A stretch of DNA of 64,000 nucleotides from a virus. The position numbers and the translations under genes are program-made. The notes below the pieces were generated by a model, which did no database searches, had not been told where the DNA came from, and was given only the letters and a program-made list of their open reading frames with translations. Of the stretch, positions 44,101 through 51,988 are shown in pieces. Where the stretch lies: positions 1 to 64,000 of the IMG/VR virus record IMGVR_UViG_3300032083_002615; one strand, 5' to 3'. Every line of letters starts with the position of its first letter. Position 1 is the stretch's first letter.

Positions 44101-44333
44101 GTGATAATGTTATTCACTTACCGAAAGAATGGGAATGGTTAGTTGATGAAAATACAATTACAGTTCAATTAACAAGTATTGGAAAACACCAAGAATTGTT
44201 TGTTAAAGAAATTAAAGATAATAAAATATTTATAGATATAAATGGTATGTTTAAAACAAAACAAGATATACATTGTTATCATATCATACACGGAACAAGA
44301 AAAGATATAGAATTAATAAGGAATTATCAATGA
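38199..44333 (+). CDS. giant tail fibre with SASG and GIGTTSP repeats
   Basis: The 2044-residue fibre is built of repeated blocks. HITASGNISASG (or SSSG) recurs about ten times, and about a dozen copies of a VGIGTTSP-type turn precede short beta segments (ELTVEGDISASG). This is the beta-helical shaft design of marine phage fibres. The N-terminal 250 residues differ and probably attach to the previous protein. The C-terminal 110 residues (GSKSFVIPRPDG, LEYGVLEG, DVFFRGELKG, VDENTITVQLTSIGKHQELF, CYHIIHGTRKDIELI) form a conserved tip domain. Its repeats are nearly identical at the DNA level and shared with the second fibre at 47125. It binds the receptor or carries a tip adhesin. Confidence 0.82.
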   Translation: MPSYDFRILLETVEGNKSSYYSSSFVNTSVDNFRLTSTQVYHRITGSVSASYQNETIFSGSDINTSFTFKDNNLLSASLSGSEDTGSIVFTALDSDYDRLLRYKFIGEKVTNVLGLPSDQWIYVDQVRLPVDDEANVFQGNANLGNVVITDNLTFAGGSNVNSDVPILIDTASDRYIKFVDERGISEVALRMGYDVDTDIYEITGSPDFTFNIGGINNADITNISGNITASGFIFSKDTDGGDSVITIENTNTDTGSVIDGNNKGAGVEFKHYDSAGNSKNAGKIIASKDNTYAAGGVPGSTEDSNLKFFTALNGTDTERLRIDSNGLAIFTGDISASGNLIIEGSIQATQITSSIVSSSIIFSSGSNIFGDADDDTHTFNGHITASGNISASGDVKAGTFTAVGNINANGNIVGDDGTNITNIANISLDTITADANGNTQIGVGNTSIGFDVDGETRLTLGTTKITVGDTVTEGLFVDSHITASGNISSSGIITGEGLVISDDAEIADDLTVKGTLHITSSTDPNLILEDPNGSNVLRFRRTDQNKNFDISMQGNDLRIISTDDDGSQNVLIGVNAGGTPRDNRLGLGVPNPTERLSVFGNVSISGSGMGHITASGNISASGTIIAEQLTTSDDLTVGDDIFLSDSIVHSGDTDTNIAFSTDQITFKAGDVEMIRLVEGSNDSVVINDLSADVDFRVESNNNVNMLKVDGGTDKVGIGTGVPNSELTIHGSLDTSGSAGHITASGNISSSLTGSFGRVGIGTASPEEALDITDTSNNHQLQLTAATNMNSGIKFSDGTDADAGSIYYYHTDKRMRFWTDNTEQMNILANGNVGIGTTSPIAPLHVSTTNTDTDNNLGDLTNPRAGILINNLSTDANTYAAIDFRAGTHDARIAVTNGGTNVGNMNFIVDNGNSPIVGMALTSLGKVGIGTTSPSAPLEVSGSGITIHNGGTDGVLKIQRFSGDIGQLSAANTRLTLRALSNKNISIEDDAGNVGVFVKDGGKVGIGADTTPTVALQVTGDISASGVIEAQSHISTSGDLRLIGGANDIIFGEPGDTTSQNYGIKTDGNLFLDIDKDNDNTGNFFQFRSNQASTNIMRMKDTGEVGIGTTAPTKELEVAGDISASGDIYGDELFSKGYGSGYQIHIDGNDGSGPQILFGTYNDSDNFMRFGAFGGKNQIDTKTRDFHLFGSNTTTGFFFDESLGNFGIKTLVPSASLDVNGNLQVQSHITASGNISASGNIFGHSASFDSRVGIGVKDPDAKLEIVSDGDSSATKALEIKDSGGENLFYVRDDGVTSVTHGYLFVQASAGAFITGKTNARGGVTDDQGALGLGSSGDVDDMVISSSNVGIGTTTPDEKLEVVGNISASGTGSFGMVGINTASPAADLHINDSGGEATLLLTGPGSNPANAASLRFSEQSDGNNYVELKYDGSANILSFDSNNQNDMLSIDRSNNRVFTGTSTKLGVGTSSPTLGRLHISGSGDANNRYAALFQTTGSISYLKFADSTTGVAAGDGFDIGANSSTAYLINRENAAMIFSTNNTERVRILAGGNVGIGTTSPTKPLTVEGDISASGNLNIQGSITATSITSSFVTSSVVLTEGSTQFGDASTDTHTFIGNITASGNISCSGIIRVNEIRDNFNSSHLTIRPDGNLNLGTAASDEINIGRQSGTCDINIYANTSTVAARFVTSTITFNHPITASGNISASGEIAGLSLDINGTSNFADDITIAGGKKIKVTPGSDATGSILSLANDQDVLFSSQNDSAGGDPQQFVLKHNLGDTELINRRGDLILSASTDRVGVGTNAPTYALHVSGSELRLQKAGNDAIITSRTDGAGAYFIADSQNANYAGFQINHGGSGAWFLGGYNSADFNIVDGNRNGGFKQFVVENSTGNVSIQTGSLNLVGQAGGHITASGNYSGSAASTFRIGGKLIAGSKSFVIPRPDGGMLEYGVLEGQQNDVFFRGELKGDNVIHLPKEWEWLVDENTITVQLTSIGKHQELFVKEIKDNKIFIDINGMFKTKQDIHCYHIIHGTRKDIELIRNYQ
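39345..39370 (+). repeat. CACATAACCGCAAGTGGAAA-type dispersed fibre repeat
   Basis: The 26-base sequence CACATAACC-GCAAGTGG-AAACATAAG encodes HITASGNIS. It starts at 39345, 39639, 40419 and 41880 in the first fibre and at 49207 and 49555 in the second, with near copies at 40032, 43051, 43285, 43926, 47887 and 48366. Third-codon positions are conserved as well as amino acids, unlike the flanking sequence. Confidence 0.85.
42597..42884 (+). repeat. fibre module duplicated at 49837-50121 (copy 1)
   Basis: Two blocks are identical between the fibres: 42597-42643 equals 49837-49883 (47 bases) and 42820-42884 equals 50057-50121 (65 bases). The stretch between them is diverged, with one codon difference in length. 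The module encodes GTSSPTLGRLHISGSG through VRILAGGNVGIGTTSPTK. Confidence 0.88.
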
Positions 44334-44521
44334 TAATAAAAATAAATTATAATAAATCAACAAAACAAATAGTGGTTTCAAATGATAATAAACAAATATT
44401 ATTATCAGTAACGGATTCTACAATTATTGATACTGATGATGAGTTATCATTTGAAATAGCAGGTGATTTATCATCATTTCAAGATATGTTAACACCAAAC
44501 CCAATGGATGAGATGGAATAA
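44330..44521 (+). CDS. small acidic fibre-associated protein, 63 aa
   Basis: The ATG overlaps the giant fibre stop (ATGA). The product (MIIKINYNKSTKQIVVSNDN...) is a short beta protein with an acidic C-terminus (SFQDMLTPNPMDEME). It lies between two receptor-interacting proteins and overlaps the next start (TAATG), so all are co-translated. It could be a fibre chaperone or tip accessory, as in T4 (gp57/gp38-like position), but no sequence family is evident. Confidence 0.62.
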   Translation: MIIKINYNKSTKQIVVSNDNKQILLSVTDSTIIDTDDELSFEIAGDLSSFQDMLTPNPMDEME

Positions 44522-47124
44522 TGGCAGCTTTAACATCAGCACAATCAGGTAATTTTACAGCGTCAGCGACTTGGGGTGGTTCAACACCTGCAGATGGTGA
44601 TACTTTCACTATTGCAGCTGGACATAGTGTTACTTCAAGTACAGTAGATATGCCAACAAATGGATATGGTGATATAACTATTAATGGTTGTTGGTCTTTA
44701 CAAAGTGGAAGTCAATTTAAACTTAATGGTAGGGCTACGGTTTTTGGTGGTGAATCAAATTATTTTACAGAAGGTGAATCCGATTCAGCTGGTAAGTTTG
44801 AAATGAAAGCAGATACTGAGTTAGTTTTAAAAGGAACAAATTCAGAACAACATGCTATATGGTGTGAAACACAAACACGAACTCAAGTTATTTGTGAAGG
44901 TACGGATAAAGCTTTAACTACAGTTATAAGTTGTTCAAATTATATTGATTATAATCAAGATTTTTTACCTGTAGCTACAGCTTCTAATTTTGTAGAGGGT
45001 GATTGGATTTCTGTGTATTCAAGATTTACAGGATATAAACATAGTGACGATGAGAGTTTTATAGTTCATGATACTGATACAACAACAGGTGCAAACAAAA
45101 TTTATTATAGACAATTCGTATCTCCAACTGCTACAATTCAAGGATTCAAAGGTTTAAGAACAATAGTGGTGGATAACGCTAAGGTATTTAGAGCTGGATA
45201 TAAAATAATATTCGGAACAGGTGATAATAGAAATGTAGTATCAATAGTTGGAATTAATTTTAATTTAAATGAAATTGTAGTTGACGCTAATGTAACATCA
45301 GCAACAGCTTTAGTAAATTTAATAGGTTTGACAATTTACCAAACAGGAAATGAAAGAAGACATTTAAACGGACACGGAAAAGATTTACTTACGGATACTT
45401 CACCAGCGACAAACCAACTTTTTGCTGCAAGTGGTTCACAAGTTAGAAGAAATGCAACAACTTTAACAACTGCTATAACATCAGCGGATTCAACAAATCA
45501 AATTGTAATTGGGAACGCTTCAGATTTATCAGTTGGTGATGAGATTTTAATTGATGTAAATAATGACACAGATACGAATTGGGACTATGATACTAAATAT
45601 ACAATCACTGCTATTTCTGGAACTACATTAACATTAGATGACCAAGTTAGATATACTCATAAAGTAGGAAGTTTAATTACAATTCTCACAAGAGATTGTG
45701 TTATTCGTTCTGAAGATGCAGATGATAGGGTTTTTGTTTATATTGAGAATTGGACTACGAGCACTAATGCAGCCTTTACGCGGCGTATTAGGTTTAAGGA
45801 TGTGCAATTCAAAGGATTGGGTGGTAATACGGGTAACAACTTTTACAGAGCTGGATTCTGTGTAGCTGGATACAATGGTGGATTAGACCCTGACAATACA
45901 GGTAATGGATTAAACTATGGGTTTCAAACAGAAGTAACAAATTGTACTTGGGATGGTAGTGAATGTAATGCTACATCAAGAACTTATATGGGTATGATGT
46001 TTAGAAGTACTTGGGGTTTTGAAGCAAGGAATCTTGTTTCTTATGATGGTTATTATAATCTTTACAGTTGGGGTTATGGAGCACATGCAAAATATAATGG
46101 TTGTTATGCAACTCGTTCTGAACACACAGGATTTTTACAAGATAACCTTACTGAAGTGTATTGTGAATCTAATTATCATTACATAACAAGAACTGATGAT
46201 TATGGAGCATTGTTTTATCATTCAAGAGAAAATGTAAATCGTAGAATGTGGATTCTTTTAAACAATGAAAGTAGACCATTTCAAGATTTTTATGGTAATC
46301 CAAATCAACTTCTTGATAGATGGTTTATGGATGGATTTAGATATTGGCCTTATATTTCAGATTCTAGCCCTCCTGTTCAATTCTTGGATTCACATGCAAA
46401 AAACAGATGGGATGCAACAGCACCTGATGGAACTGGACAAGTTTATTCTAATTATGTTTCAATGAACTCACATCCAAGAGGTGAGTGGGATAGAACAACT
46501 GGAATTATGACAAAAGCTATTTGGCAAGAATTTAACCACGAAATAGATGGATTGGCTATGCAAATAGGACAATGTTTAGCGGAGTGGATTAACGATGGTG
46601 GTTATTGGAAAGTAAGATTTGGAAACGATAGTGCGGCCGGTTTTATGGATAGTGTATATGTTCCACCAAGAACAACTGTTAGAATATCTGCAGAAGTTCA
46701 ATCCGTAGGAACAGATGGTAGTTTTAATTATCCAAGATTAACTGCTAGAATGAGTGGTGATTATAAAAGAGGTAGATATAATCTTGGTGAATATGATTCA
46801 ACAAGTTATACAAGTACCAATCGTCCAAATCCAAACAAAAGTGTAGGATTTTTAGAAGATATAGGATATGATAATGGTAGTATTGGAAGTTTTCAAGAAA
46901 AACAAATAACTATACAACCACAAGATTGTGGATTTTATTTAGTCTATGGTGTAAGAGGTAGTAATACAAATATGAGAGAAGAACACTTTTTTATCAAAGA
47001 CCCAATTGTTAGATTTGATAAAGGTCCTTTGGGAGCTGTTAGGGAAGATAGAAACACCGATAGACGAGTTTCTGTGAGAAGTAATTTTACACAAGTTAGA
47101 AAAAGAATTAGTGGGAGAATATAA
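44521..47124 (+). CDS. adhesin with G8-like domain and beta-helix
   Basis: The 867-residue protein starts with a G8-like pattern: SGNFTASATWGG, TPADGDTFTIAAGHSV and DITINGCWSLQSGSQFKLNG (residues about 8-70). G8 domains occur in extracellular proteins and are thought to bind or precede glycan-processing beta-helices. The central 400 residues contain repeating short strands typical of a right-handed parallel beta-helix (RIRFKDVQFKGLGG, TEVTNCTWDGSECN, YNGCYATRSEHTGFLQDN). The C-terminal 170 residues may form a carbohydrate-binding beta sandwich (WIND-GGYWKVRFGNDS, SFQEKQITIQPQDCGFYL). No catalytic pair is proven. It is probably a receptor-binding or polysaccharide-degrading tail spike. Confidence 0.6.
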   Translation: MAALTSAQSGNFTASATWGGSTPADGDTFTIAAGHSVTSSTVDMPTNGYGDITINGCWSLQSGSQFKLNGRATVFGGESNYFTEGESDSAGKFEMKADTELVLKGTNSEQHAIWCETQTRTQVICEGTDKALTTVISCSNYIDYNQDFLPVATASNFVEGDWISVYSRFTGYKHSDDESFIVHDTDTTTGANKIYYRQFVSPTATIQGFKGLRTIVVDNAKVFRAGYKIIFGTGDNRNVVSIVGINFNLNEIVVDANVTSATALVNLIGLTIYQTGNERRHLNGHGKDLLTDTSPATNQLFAASGSQVRRNATTLTTAITSADSTNQIVIGNASDLSVGDEILIDVNNDTDTNWDYDTKYTITAISGTTLTLDDQVRYTHKVGSLITILTRDCVIRSEDADDRVFVYIENWTTSTNAAFTRRIRFKDVQFKGLGGNTGNNFYRAGFCVAGYNGGLDPDNTGNGLNYGFQTEVTNCTWDGSECNATSRTYMGMMFRSTWGFEARNLVSYDGYYNLYSWGYGAHAKYNGCYATRSEHTGFLQDNLTEVYCESNYHYITRTDDYGALFYHSRENVNRRMWILLNNESRPFQDFYGNPNQLLDRWFMDGFRYWPYISDSSPPVQFLDSHAKNRWDATAPDGTGQVYSNYVSMNSHPRGEWDRTTGIMTKAIWQEFNHEIDGLAMQIGQCLAEWINDGGYWKVRFGNDSAAGFMDSVYVPPRTTVRISAEVQSVGTDGSFNYPRLTARMSGDYKRGRYNLGEYDSTSYTSTNRPNPNKSVGFLEDIGYDNGSIGSFQEKQITIQPQDCGFYLVYGVRGSNTNMREEHFFIKDPIVRFDKGPLGAVREDRNTDRRVSVRSNFTQVRKRISGRI

Positions 47125-50100
47125 ATGGCTAAAGATGTATTGATAACACCGTTAGATGGAATAATACAATTTTCAAGTTCAGCAGGGACAGGAACAGGAC
47201 AAGTAAAAGTTGATGGTGATGATTTAGTTATTAGTAATGCGATTGGTGATGTATTGTTGGGTGATGGTGCTTCTGATGTTTTTATTGGTAATGGAACTGA
47301 TAATGTAGATATTGTATTTGAACAAAATGGTGAAATTAGAGATGATGGAAGTGGTAAAACAATTACTATTGGTAGTAAAACCACAACATTAATATTATCA
47401 AGTTCTTCAGATATAACGATGCAAGGTGGTGGTGGAAATGTTGGTATCGGAACAACAAGTCCAAAAGCTGAATTACATGTAGAGGGTACAATAAGTGCAA
47501 GTCTCACTGGTTCATTTGGAAAAGCGACCATTGGAACACCCACACCTTCTAATTCTCAAACACAACTTACGGTTAAAGGTGGTGAGGGTGGTGTTGCAAT
47601 GGCTCATTTTGAAAGAACTATTGGTGGAACTGGTATTATTAAGATAAATTCAAATGCATCAGAACCACAAATTCAATTCAAAGCAGATAATGATAATGAA
47701 AGAATGAACATTGGTGTTGAAAGAGCTGGTGGTGCATTTGTTATAGCTAGTGGTAGTAGTATAGCAGACAAAGAAATAGTTGTTGTTACTCAAGATAATA
47801 AAGTAGGTATTAATACAACTGCTCCAACAAAAGAATTAACCGTAGAAGGTGACATAAGTTCAAGTGGATTCATTTCAACTCTATCACACATAACCGCAAG
47901 TGGAGATATAAGTGCAAGTAGACTATTTTTAAATTCAGGTACATCAGATACGGTAGCGACTTTCAAAAGTTCAGATAGTACAGCAAGAATACAAATTACA
48001 GATGATAATACCACTAATTATATAGTATCAAATACTAACTCGGATAGTACACTTTTATCGTTGGGGGCAAACAATTCCACACACGCTGGAAATTTAAACA
48101 TTTCATCAAGTGGAGCTGTCGGTATCGGAACAACAACTCCAGGATATGCATTAGAAGTAGTAGGTAGTATAAGTTCAAGTGCTACTTTAATATCAAAAAA
48201 TATAAATGTTGCTGAAAAAATAGTCCATTTAGCAGATGCAAATACAGAAATACATTTTGAACCTGATAAAGTAACCCACACAGTTGGTGGTGTAGATTTT
48301 ATTACTATGACAGAAACCACCAATGATACTCTTGCATTTGGTGATGTTGAAACAAGTTTTGCTGGAAACATAACCGCAAGTGGTAACATAAGTGCTAGTG
48401 GAACGATAACTGCAAATGCAATAAATGTTAATGGTACTGATGTATTAACTTCTGTAAGTGGTAACACATTCGCAACAGATTTAAAAATCGGTAGGGATGC
48501 TGACAATCTAATTGATTTCACAACAGACAATCAAATACAATTGAGAGTTGGTGCTAGTAATGAATTAAAATTAAATACATCAACTTTATTTGCAGGTGCT
48601 AATGATGGTTTATCATTAGGTGCAGCTGCTATTGGATTTTCTGACTTATTCCTTGCTGATGGAGCTGTTATTGGTTTTAATAATGGTGAAATACATTTAA
48701 CACAAACTAATGCAGCATTGGTAATGAGTGGTTCGGGTGCTACAACATTAGAAGTATTGGGTAATGTAAGTGGTTCATCAACATCAACTGGTTCGTTTGG
48801 ACATTTAGAAGCAACCAAAGCAATGATAGGAAAACATAGTATTTATGAAACAGATTTCCCATCAGCTGATTCAACCTTACACATACACGAAATCGTTAAT
48901 GATGCAGGTGGTGTAGATTTAGGAAACGAAGCACACATAGTAATTAGCACTGGAACAACTCAAACTGGAGCTCAAGGTTATCAAGGTTCTTTATGGTTTG
49001 GAACTTCTGACCACCCAGCCGCTGGTGGAACTGCAAATGTAGGAACACAATTTGTTTGGAGAAATGCAGGGATTGCATCACAGACAAGTGGAGATACTGG
49101 TGTTGCAACTGGAAAAGGTAATTTAGAATTTTACACTAATAATGGTTCAGGAACAGCAACTAAAAGATTAGAAATTACAGAGGGCGGAGCAATCAATGCT
49201 TTATCACACATAACCGCAAGTGGAAACATAAGTGCAAGTGGAAAACTATTTGCATATGGTGCTGATTTTGGTGACCAAAGCATTACAAATGTTAATCAAA
49301 TAGACCTTGATGGATTTAGAGCTGATGCAGCTACTAATGTTCAAGTTACTTTAGGTGCATCTGGTGTTGATGTAGTGATGGAGGATGGAGATTCTTTCAC
49401 AATTAATTCAGGTGAAGTAAATGCAGATTTTACATATTTTGATAGTGGTGAAGCTTCACTTATACACGGAGATGCTGCTTTATCAAGAGTTGGTATTTCG
49501 GATACATCACCTGTATCTAAATTAGATGTTGGTGGAGATTTAAATGTTCAATCACACATAACCGCAAGTGGAAACATAAGTTCAAGTGGGGCAATTATTA
49601 CTGAGCAAATTTATGTTGGTAGTAATATATTTCACAATGGTGATACAAATACAAATATAACCTTTGGAACAGATACCATAACTTTTAAAGCTGGTAATGA
49701 AACATTTATAACTATTATTGAAGATGGTTCACAAGACAATATAGTGATTGGTGATGGTGGAGATATTGATTTCCACGTTAAAGCTGGTGGTGATAATACA
49801 TTGTTTGCTCAAGGTAGTTCTCAAAACATTGGAATTGGAACATCAAGTCCAACATTAGGAAGATTACATATATCAGGTTCAGGTACAAGTGCTAATTATT
49901 CTATTTTAGCTCAAACCACTAGTTCTGTAAACTATATGAAATTTGCAAATTCTTCTACTGGTGATGCATCTGGTGATGGATTTGATATAGGAGCAAATGG
50001 AACAACAGCTTATTTATTAAATAGAGAAAATGCTAATATGATATTCTCTACCGACGATACTGAAAGAGTAAGAATTTTAGCAGGTGGAAATGTTGGTATT

Positions 50101-50679
50101 GGAACAACAAGTCCAACAAAAGAATTAACTGTAGCTGGTGAAATAAGTGCTAGTTCAACCATAACAAGTAAAACAGGTTTTGTTGGTGAAATACAAACAA
50201 CAGGTAGTTATGATTTTCCAGGTGCGATTGTGGGATACACCAACGTAGGTTCAAATTCAGGTCATGCATCTTATACCATAACAACATCTTACGCTGTTCC
50301 TGATTCTGAAATGAATGTGGTATTCGTTGTACCAAAAAGTGGTAAAGTTGAAATAATGGTTCAAGTCCAAGTTAATGATACTAGCACTAGTTCTAATACC
50401 ATCAGTTGTGCATTATCTGATGCTGCTTCATATAATACACTTGGTGCTCAACACGAAGTATCGGCATTTTCACAAGATGAAACTGGTACTGATGTAAAAA
50501 CCATTAGATGGAGTATTGAAGGATTAACAGCTGGAACAACACTTCAATATTGGTTTGCCGTAAAAGCTAATGTGGGTTCAACAGGACAATCTCTTCAATG
50601 GGGTGGAAGTGGAACAGGAAGATTTCCAGACTTTATTATGAAAGCAACAGCTTTACCATCTAATTCAGTTTTCTTATAA
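47125..50679 (+). CDS. second tail fibre with shared repeats and distinct tip
   Basis: The 1184-residue fibre shares the HITASGNISASG and VGIGTTSPTKELTVEGDISSSG repeat design with the giant fibre. The region around residues 905-1000 is nearly identical at DNA level to a segment of the first fibre. Its C-terminal 170 residues are different: a jelly-roll-like set of strands (HASYTITTSYAVPDSEMNVV, GKVEIMVQVQVNDTS, TLQYWFAVKANVG) that may form a TNF-like trimeric tip. The N-terminus lacks the attachment domain of the first fibre, so it may bind elsewhere. GGGAGA precedes the ATG. A terminator-like hairpin follows. Confidence 0.78.
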   Translation: MAKDVLITPLDGIIQFSSSAGTGTGQVKVDGDDLVISNAIGDVLLGDGASDVFIGNGTDNVDIVFEQNGEIRDDGSGKTITIGSKTTTLILSSSSDITMQGGGGNVGIGTTSPKAELHVEGTISASLTGSFGKATIGTPTPSNSQTQLTVKGGEGGVAMAHFERTIGGTGIIKINSNASEPQIQFKADNDNERMNIGVERAGGAFVIASGSSIADKEIVVVTQDNKVGINTTAPTKELTVEGDISSSGFISTLSHITASGDISASRLFLNSGTSDTVATFKSSDSTARIQITDDNTTNYIVSNTNSDSTLLSLGANNSTHAGNLNISSSGAVGIGTTTPGYALEVVGSISSSATLISKNINVAEKIVHLADANTEIHFEPDKVTHTVGGVDFITMTETTNDTLAFGDVETSFAGNITASGNISASGTITANAINVNGTDVLTSVSGNTFATDLKIGRDADNLIDFTTDNQIQLRVGASNELKLNTSTLFAGANDGLSLGAAAIGFSDLFLADGAVIGFNNGEIHLTQTNAALVMSGSGATTLEVLGNVSGSSTSTGSFGHLEATKAMIGKHSIYETDFPSADSTLHIHEIVNDAGGVDLGNEAHIVISTGTTQTGAQGYQGSLWFGTSDHPAAGGTANVGTQFVWRNAGIASQTSGDTGVATGKGNLEFYTNNGSGTATKRLEITEGGAINALSHITASGNISASGKLFAYGADFGDQSITNVNQIDLDGFRADAATNVQVTLGASGVDVVMEDGDSFTINSGEVNADFTYFDSGEASLIHGDAALSRVGISDTSPVSKLDVGGDLNVQSHITASGNISSSGAIITEQIYVGSNIFHNGDTNTNITFGTDTITFKAGNETFITIIEDGSQDNIVIGDGGDIDFHVKAGGDNTLFAQGSSQNIGIGTSSPTLGRLHISGSGTSANYSILAQTTSSVNYMKFANSSTGDASGDGFDIGANGTTAYLLNRENANMIFSTDDTERVRILAGGNVGIGTTSPTKELTVAGEISASSTITSKTGFVGEIQTTGSYDFPGAIVGYTNVGSNSGHASYTITTSYAVPDSEMNVVFVVPKSGKVEIMVQVQVNDTSTSSNTISCALSDAASYNTLGAQHEVSAFSQDETGTDVKTIRWSIEGLTAGTTLQYWFAVKANVGSTGQSLQWGGSGTGRFPDFIMKATALPSNSVFL
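49837..50121 (+). repeat. fibre module duplicated from 42597-42884 (copy 2)
   Basis: See the entry at 42597: identical runs of 47 and 65 bases at the two ends with diverged middle. The copy is in the same frame and orientation. Confidence 0.88.
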
Positions 50680-50682
50680 TAA

Positions 50683-50705
50683 AAAAGTTGTCTTTCTTAA
50701 CTTTT
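50683..50705 (+). terminator. weak intrinsic terminator after fibre 2
   Basis: AAAAGTT (50683-50689) pairs with AACTTTT (50699-50705) around a 9-base loop, just before the next late promoter. Confidence 0.4.
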
Positions 50706-50708
50706 ATG

Positions 50709-50724
50709 ATATTTATATATGAAT
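50709..50724 (+). promoter_or_regulatory. putative late promoter (ATATTTATATATGAAT)
   Basis: Exact copy of the motif at 29804 and 8982, lying 25 bases before the GTG start of the kinase gene (GGAG at 50739). Confidence 0.65.
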
Positions 50725-50749
50725 AAATTTATACAATTGGAGAACCAAC

Positions 50750-51514
50750 GTGGTTAAATTAAAACAATTATTAGAAGAAGGTGTGTTTGATAAAGGTATC
50801 TTGAAAGCCGTTTTTATGGCTGGAGGACCTGGTTCTGGTAAATCCTATGTAGCTGGTGAATTATTCGGTATTCCTAAAAAAATCAATGTATCGGTTAGTG
50901 GATTGAAAACCATTAATTCAGATACAGAGTTTGAATTTTTATTAAAGAAATATGGATTTGCAACTTATGGAACAGGTAAATTAGATATTGATAAATGGCC
51001 TGATGAAGTGTTTGATGCTATCGCTGGTGGTGATGAAGATTCAGAAACAATGACAGTTAGAAAGAAAGCCAAGTTAATGACTGCTGATAGAAAAAAACAA
51101 TACATGACAGGTAGACTTGGAATGATTATTGATGGAACTGGTCATAATTATGCAAAACTAAGAAAAGAAAAAGAAAAATTAGAAAAGATGGGATATGATT
51201 GTTATATGGTTTTTGTCAATACATCATTAGAGGTTGCGAAACAAAGAAATCAAGAAAGAGAAAGAAGATTACCAGAAGACATATTGGTAAAATCTTGGAA
51301 AGATGTACAGAATAATCTTGGTAAATTTCAATCTTTGTTTGGTAGTAATTTTGTAATTGTAGATAATTCAAAGTTTTTAAAACCAAAAGAAGCTCAAGCT
51401 AAATTTGGAAGATTGACTAAAAAATATATAGATAAATTTATAAAGAGACCTATTAGAAATGTAATTGGAAAAAAATGGGTTCAACATAATTTGATTTTAA
51501 AAGGTAAGAAATAG
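50750..51514 (+). CDS. P-loop kinase (zeta-toxin/polynucleotide-kinase-like) with head-leader-like N-terminus
   Basis: GTG start; GGAGA lies upstream. The first 10 residues (MVKLKQLLEE) form a basic helix ending in L-E-E, matching the (I/L)xE cleavage rule of the T4 prohead protease. The following GVFDKGILKAVFMAGGPGSGKS contains the Walker A (25-32). Later motifs fit the zeta-toxin/PNK kinase fold: a Walker B-like IIDGTGHNY (about 126-134), an Arg-rich lid AKQRNQERERRLP (about 164-176), and FVIVDNS near the end. Family members phosphorylate nucleotides, UDP-GlcNAc or polynucleotide 5' ends; the substrate is not shown here. If packaged, it would enter the host with DNA. Confidence 0.72.
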   Translation: MVKLKQLLEEGVFDKGILKAVFMAGGPGSGKSYVAGELFGIPKKINVSVSGLKTINSDTEFEFLLKKYGFATYGTGKLDIDKWPDEVFDAIAGGDEDSETMTVRKKAKLMTADRKKQYMTGRLGMIIDGTGHNYAKLRKEKEKLEKMGYDCYMVFVNTSLEVAKQRNQERERRLPEDILVKSWKDVQNNLGKFQSLFGSNFVIVDNSKFLKPKEAQAKFGRLTKKYIDKFIKRPIRNVIGKKWVQHNLILKGKK

Positions 51515-51518
51515 ATTT

Positions 51519-51547
51519 TTGATATAAAAGGTTACACTAACGATATA
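51519..51547 (+). promoter_or_regulatory. possible sigma70-like promoter for the envelope cassette
   Basis: TTGATA at 51519-51524 and GATATA at 51542-51547 are 17 bp apart. A GGTTA/TAACC hairpin (51530-51550) overlaps the region. Readthrough from the late promoter at 50709 is an alternative. Confidence 0.28.
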
Positions 51548-51561
51548 ACCAGGAGACTGAT

Positions 51562-51978
51562 ATGGAAAACGAAATCCAAAATCAGGTTTCATTAATTCTC
51601 GGTGAATACGGGTGGTTATTTATAGTTGGTATTTTAACATTACTCTTCCGTTCTACAATTGAAAAACTTGTAGCTGGATTGATGATTTTTATGGGTAATG
51701 ATTACAATGAAGACGATGTTGTAGAGGTAGATGGAAAACCAGGACGAATTGTTCGTTGTGGTGTGTGGAGTACAACATTCTTTACTTATGATGTAGTGGA
51801 TGGTATTATCGTAGGCGGAAGTAAATTAGTAATTCAGAATGACAAACTGAAAGACATTAAAATAGAAAAACCTTTACCACTTTTGGATTTGTCAAAATAT
51901 AAAGTGGATACTTCTTGTGTTGATTTATTAACAGAGTTAACAAGAGTTGTTAAGAAACACGAGAACAACATACAATAG
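51562..51978 (+). CDS. minimal MscS-like membrane protein
   Basis: One membrane span (about 14-30, EYGWLFIVGILTLLF) is followed by a pore-helix-like stretch (EKLVAGLMIFMGNDYNEDD) and then a small beta domain with VVEVDGKPGRIVRCGVWSTT and VIQNDKLKDI. The combination of last-span plus beta domain is the MscS core, in which the domain has the pattern GDxVxVxGxxGxV...NxxL. Canonical MscS channels have three spans and an extra C-terminal domain; this 138-residue protein keeps only the core. It is the first of six consecutive envelope proteins. It may open a path for ions or alter membrane tension during infection. Channel function is inferred. Confidence 0.6.
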   Translation: MENEIQNQVSLILGEYGWLFIVGILTLLFRSTIEKLVAGLMIFMGNDYNEDDVVEVDGKPGRIVRCGVWSTTFFTYDVVDGIIVGGSKLVIQNDKLKDIKIEKPLPLLDLSKYKVDTSCVDLLTELTRVVKKHENNIQ

Positions 51979-51988
51979 GAGAAAGTAA

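Noticed and set aside
42095-48818. Several other minus-strand open frames in the fibre genes
   Set aside because: They track the same repeated codons in antisense and show no start signals or recognisable domains.
38876-49600. Regular repeats resembling a CRISPR array
   Set aside because: The repeats are in frame, encode fibre motifs and have no uniform spacer length.
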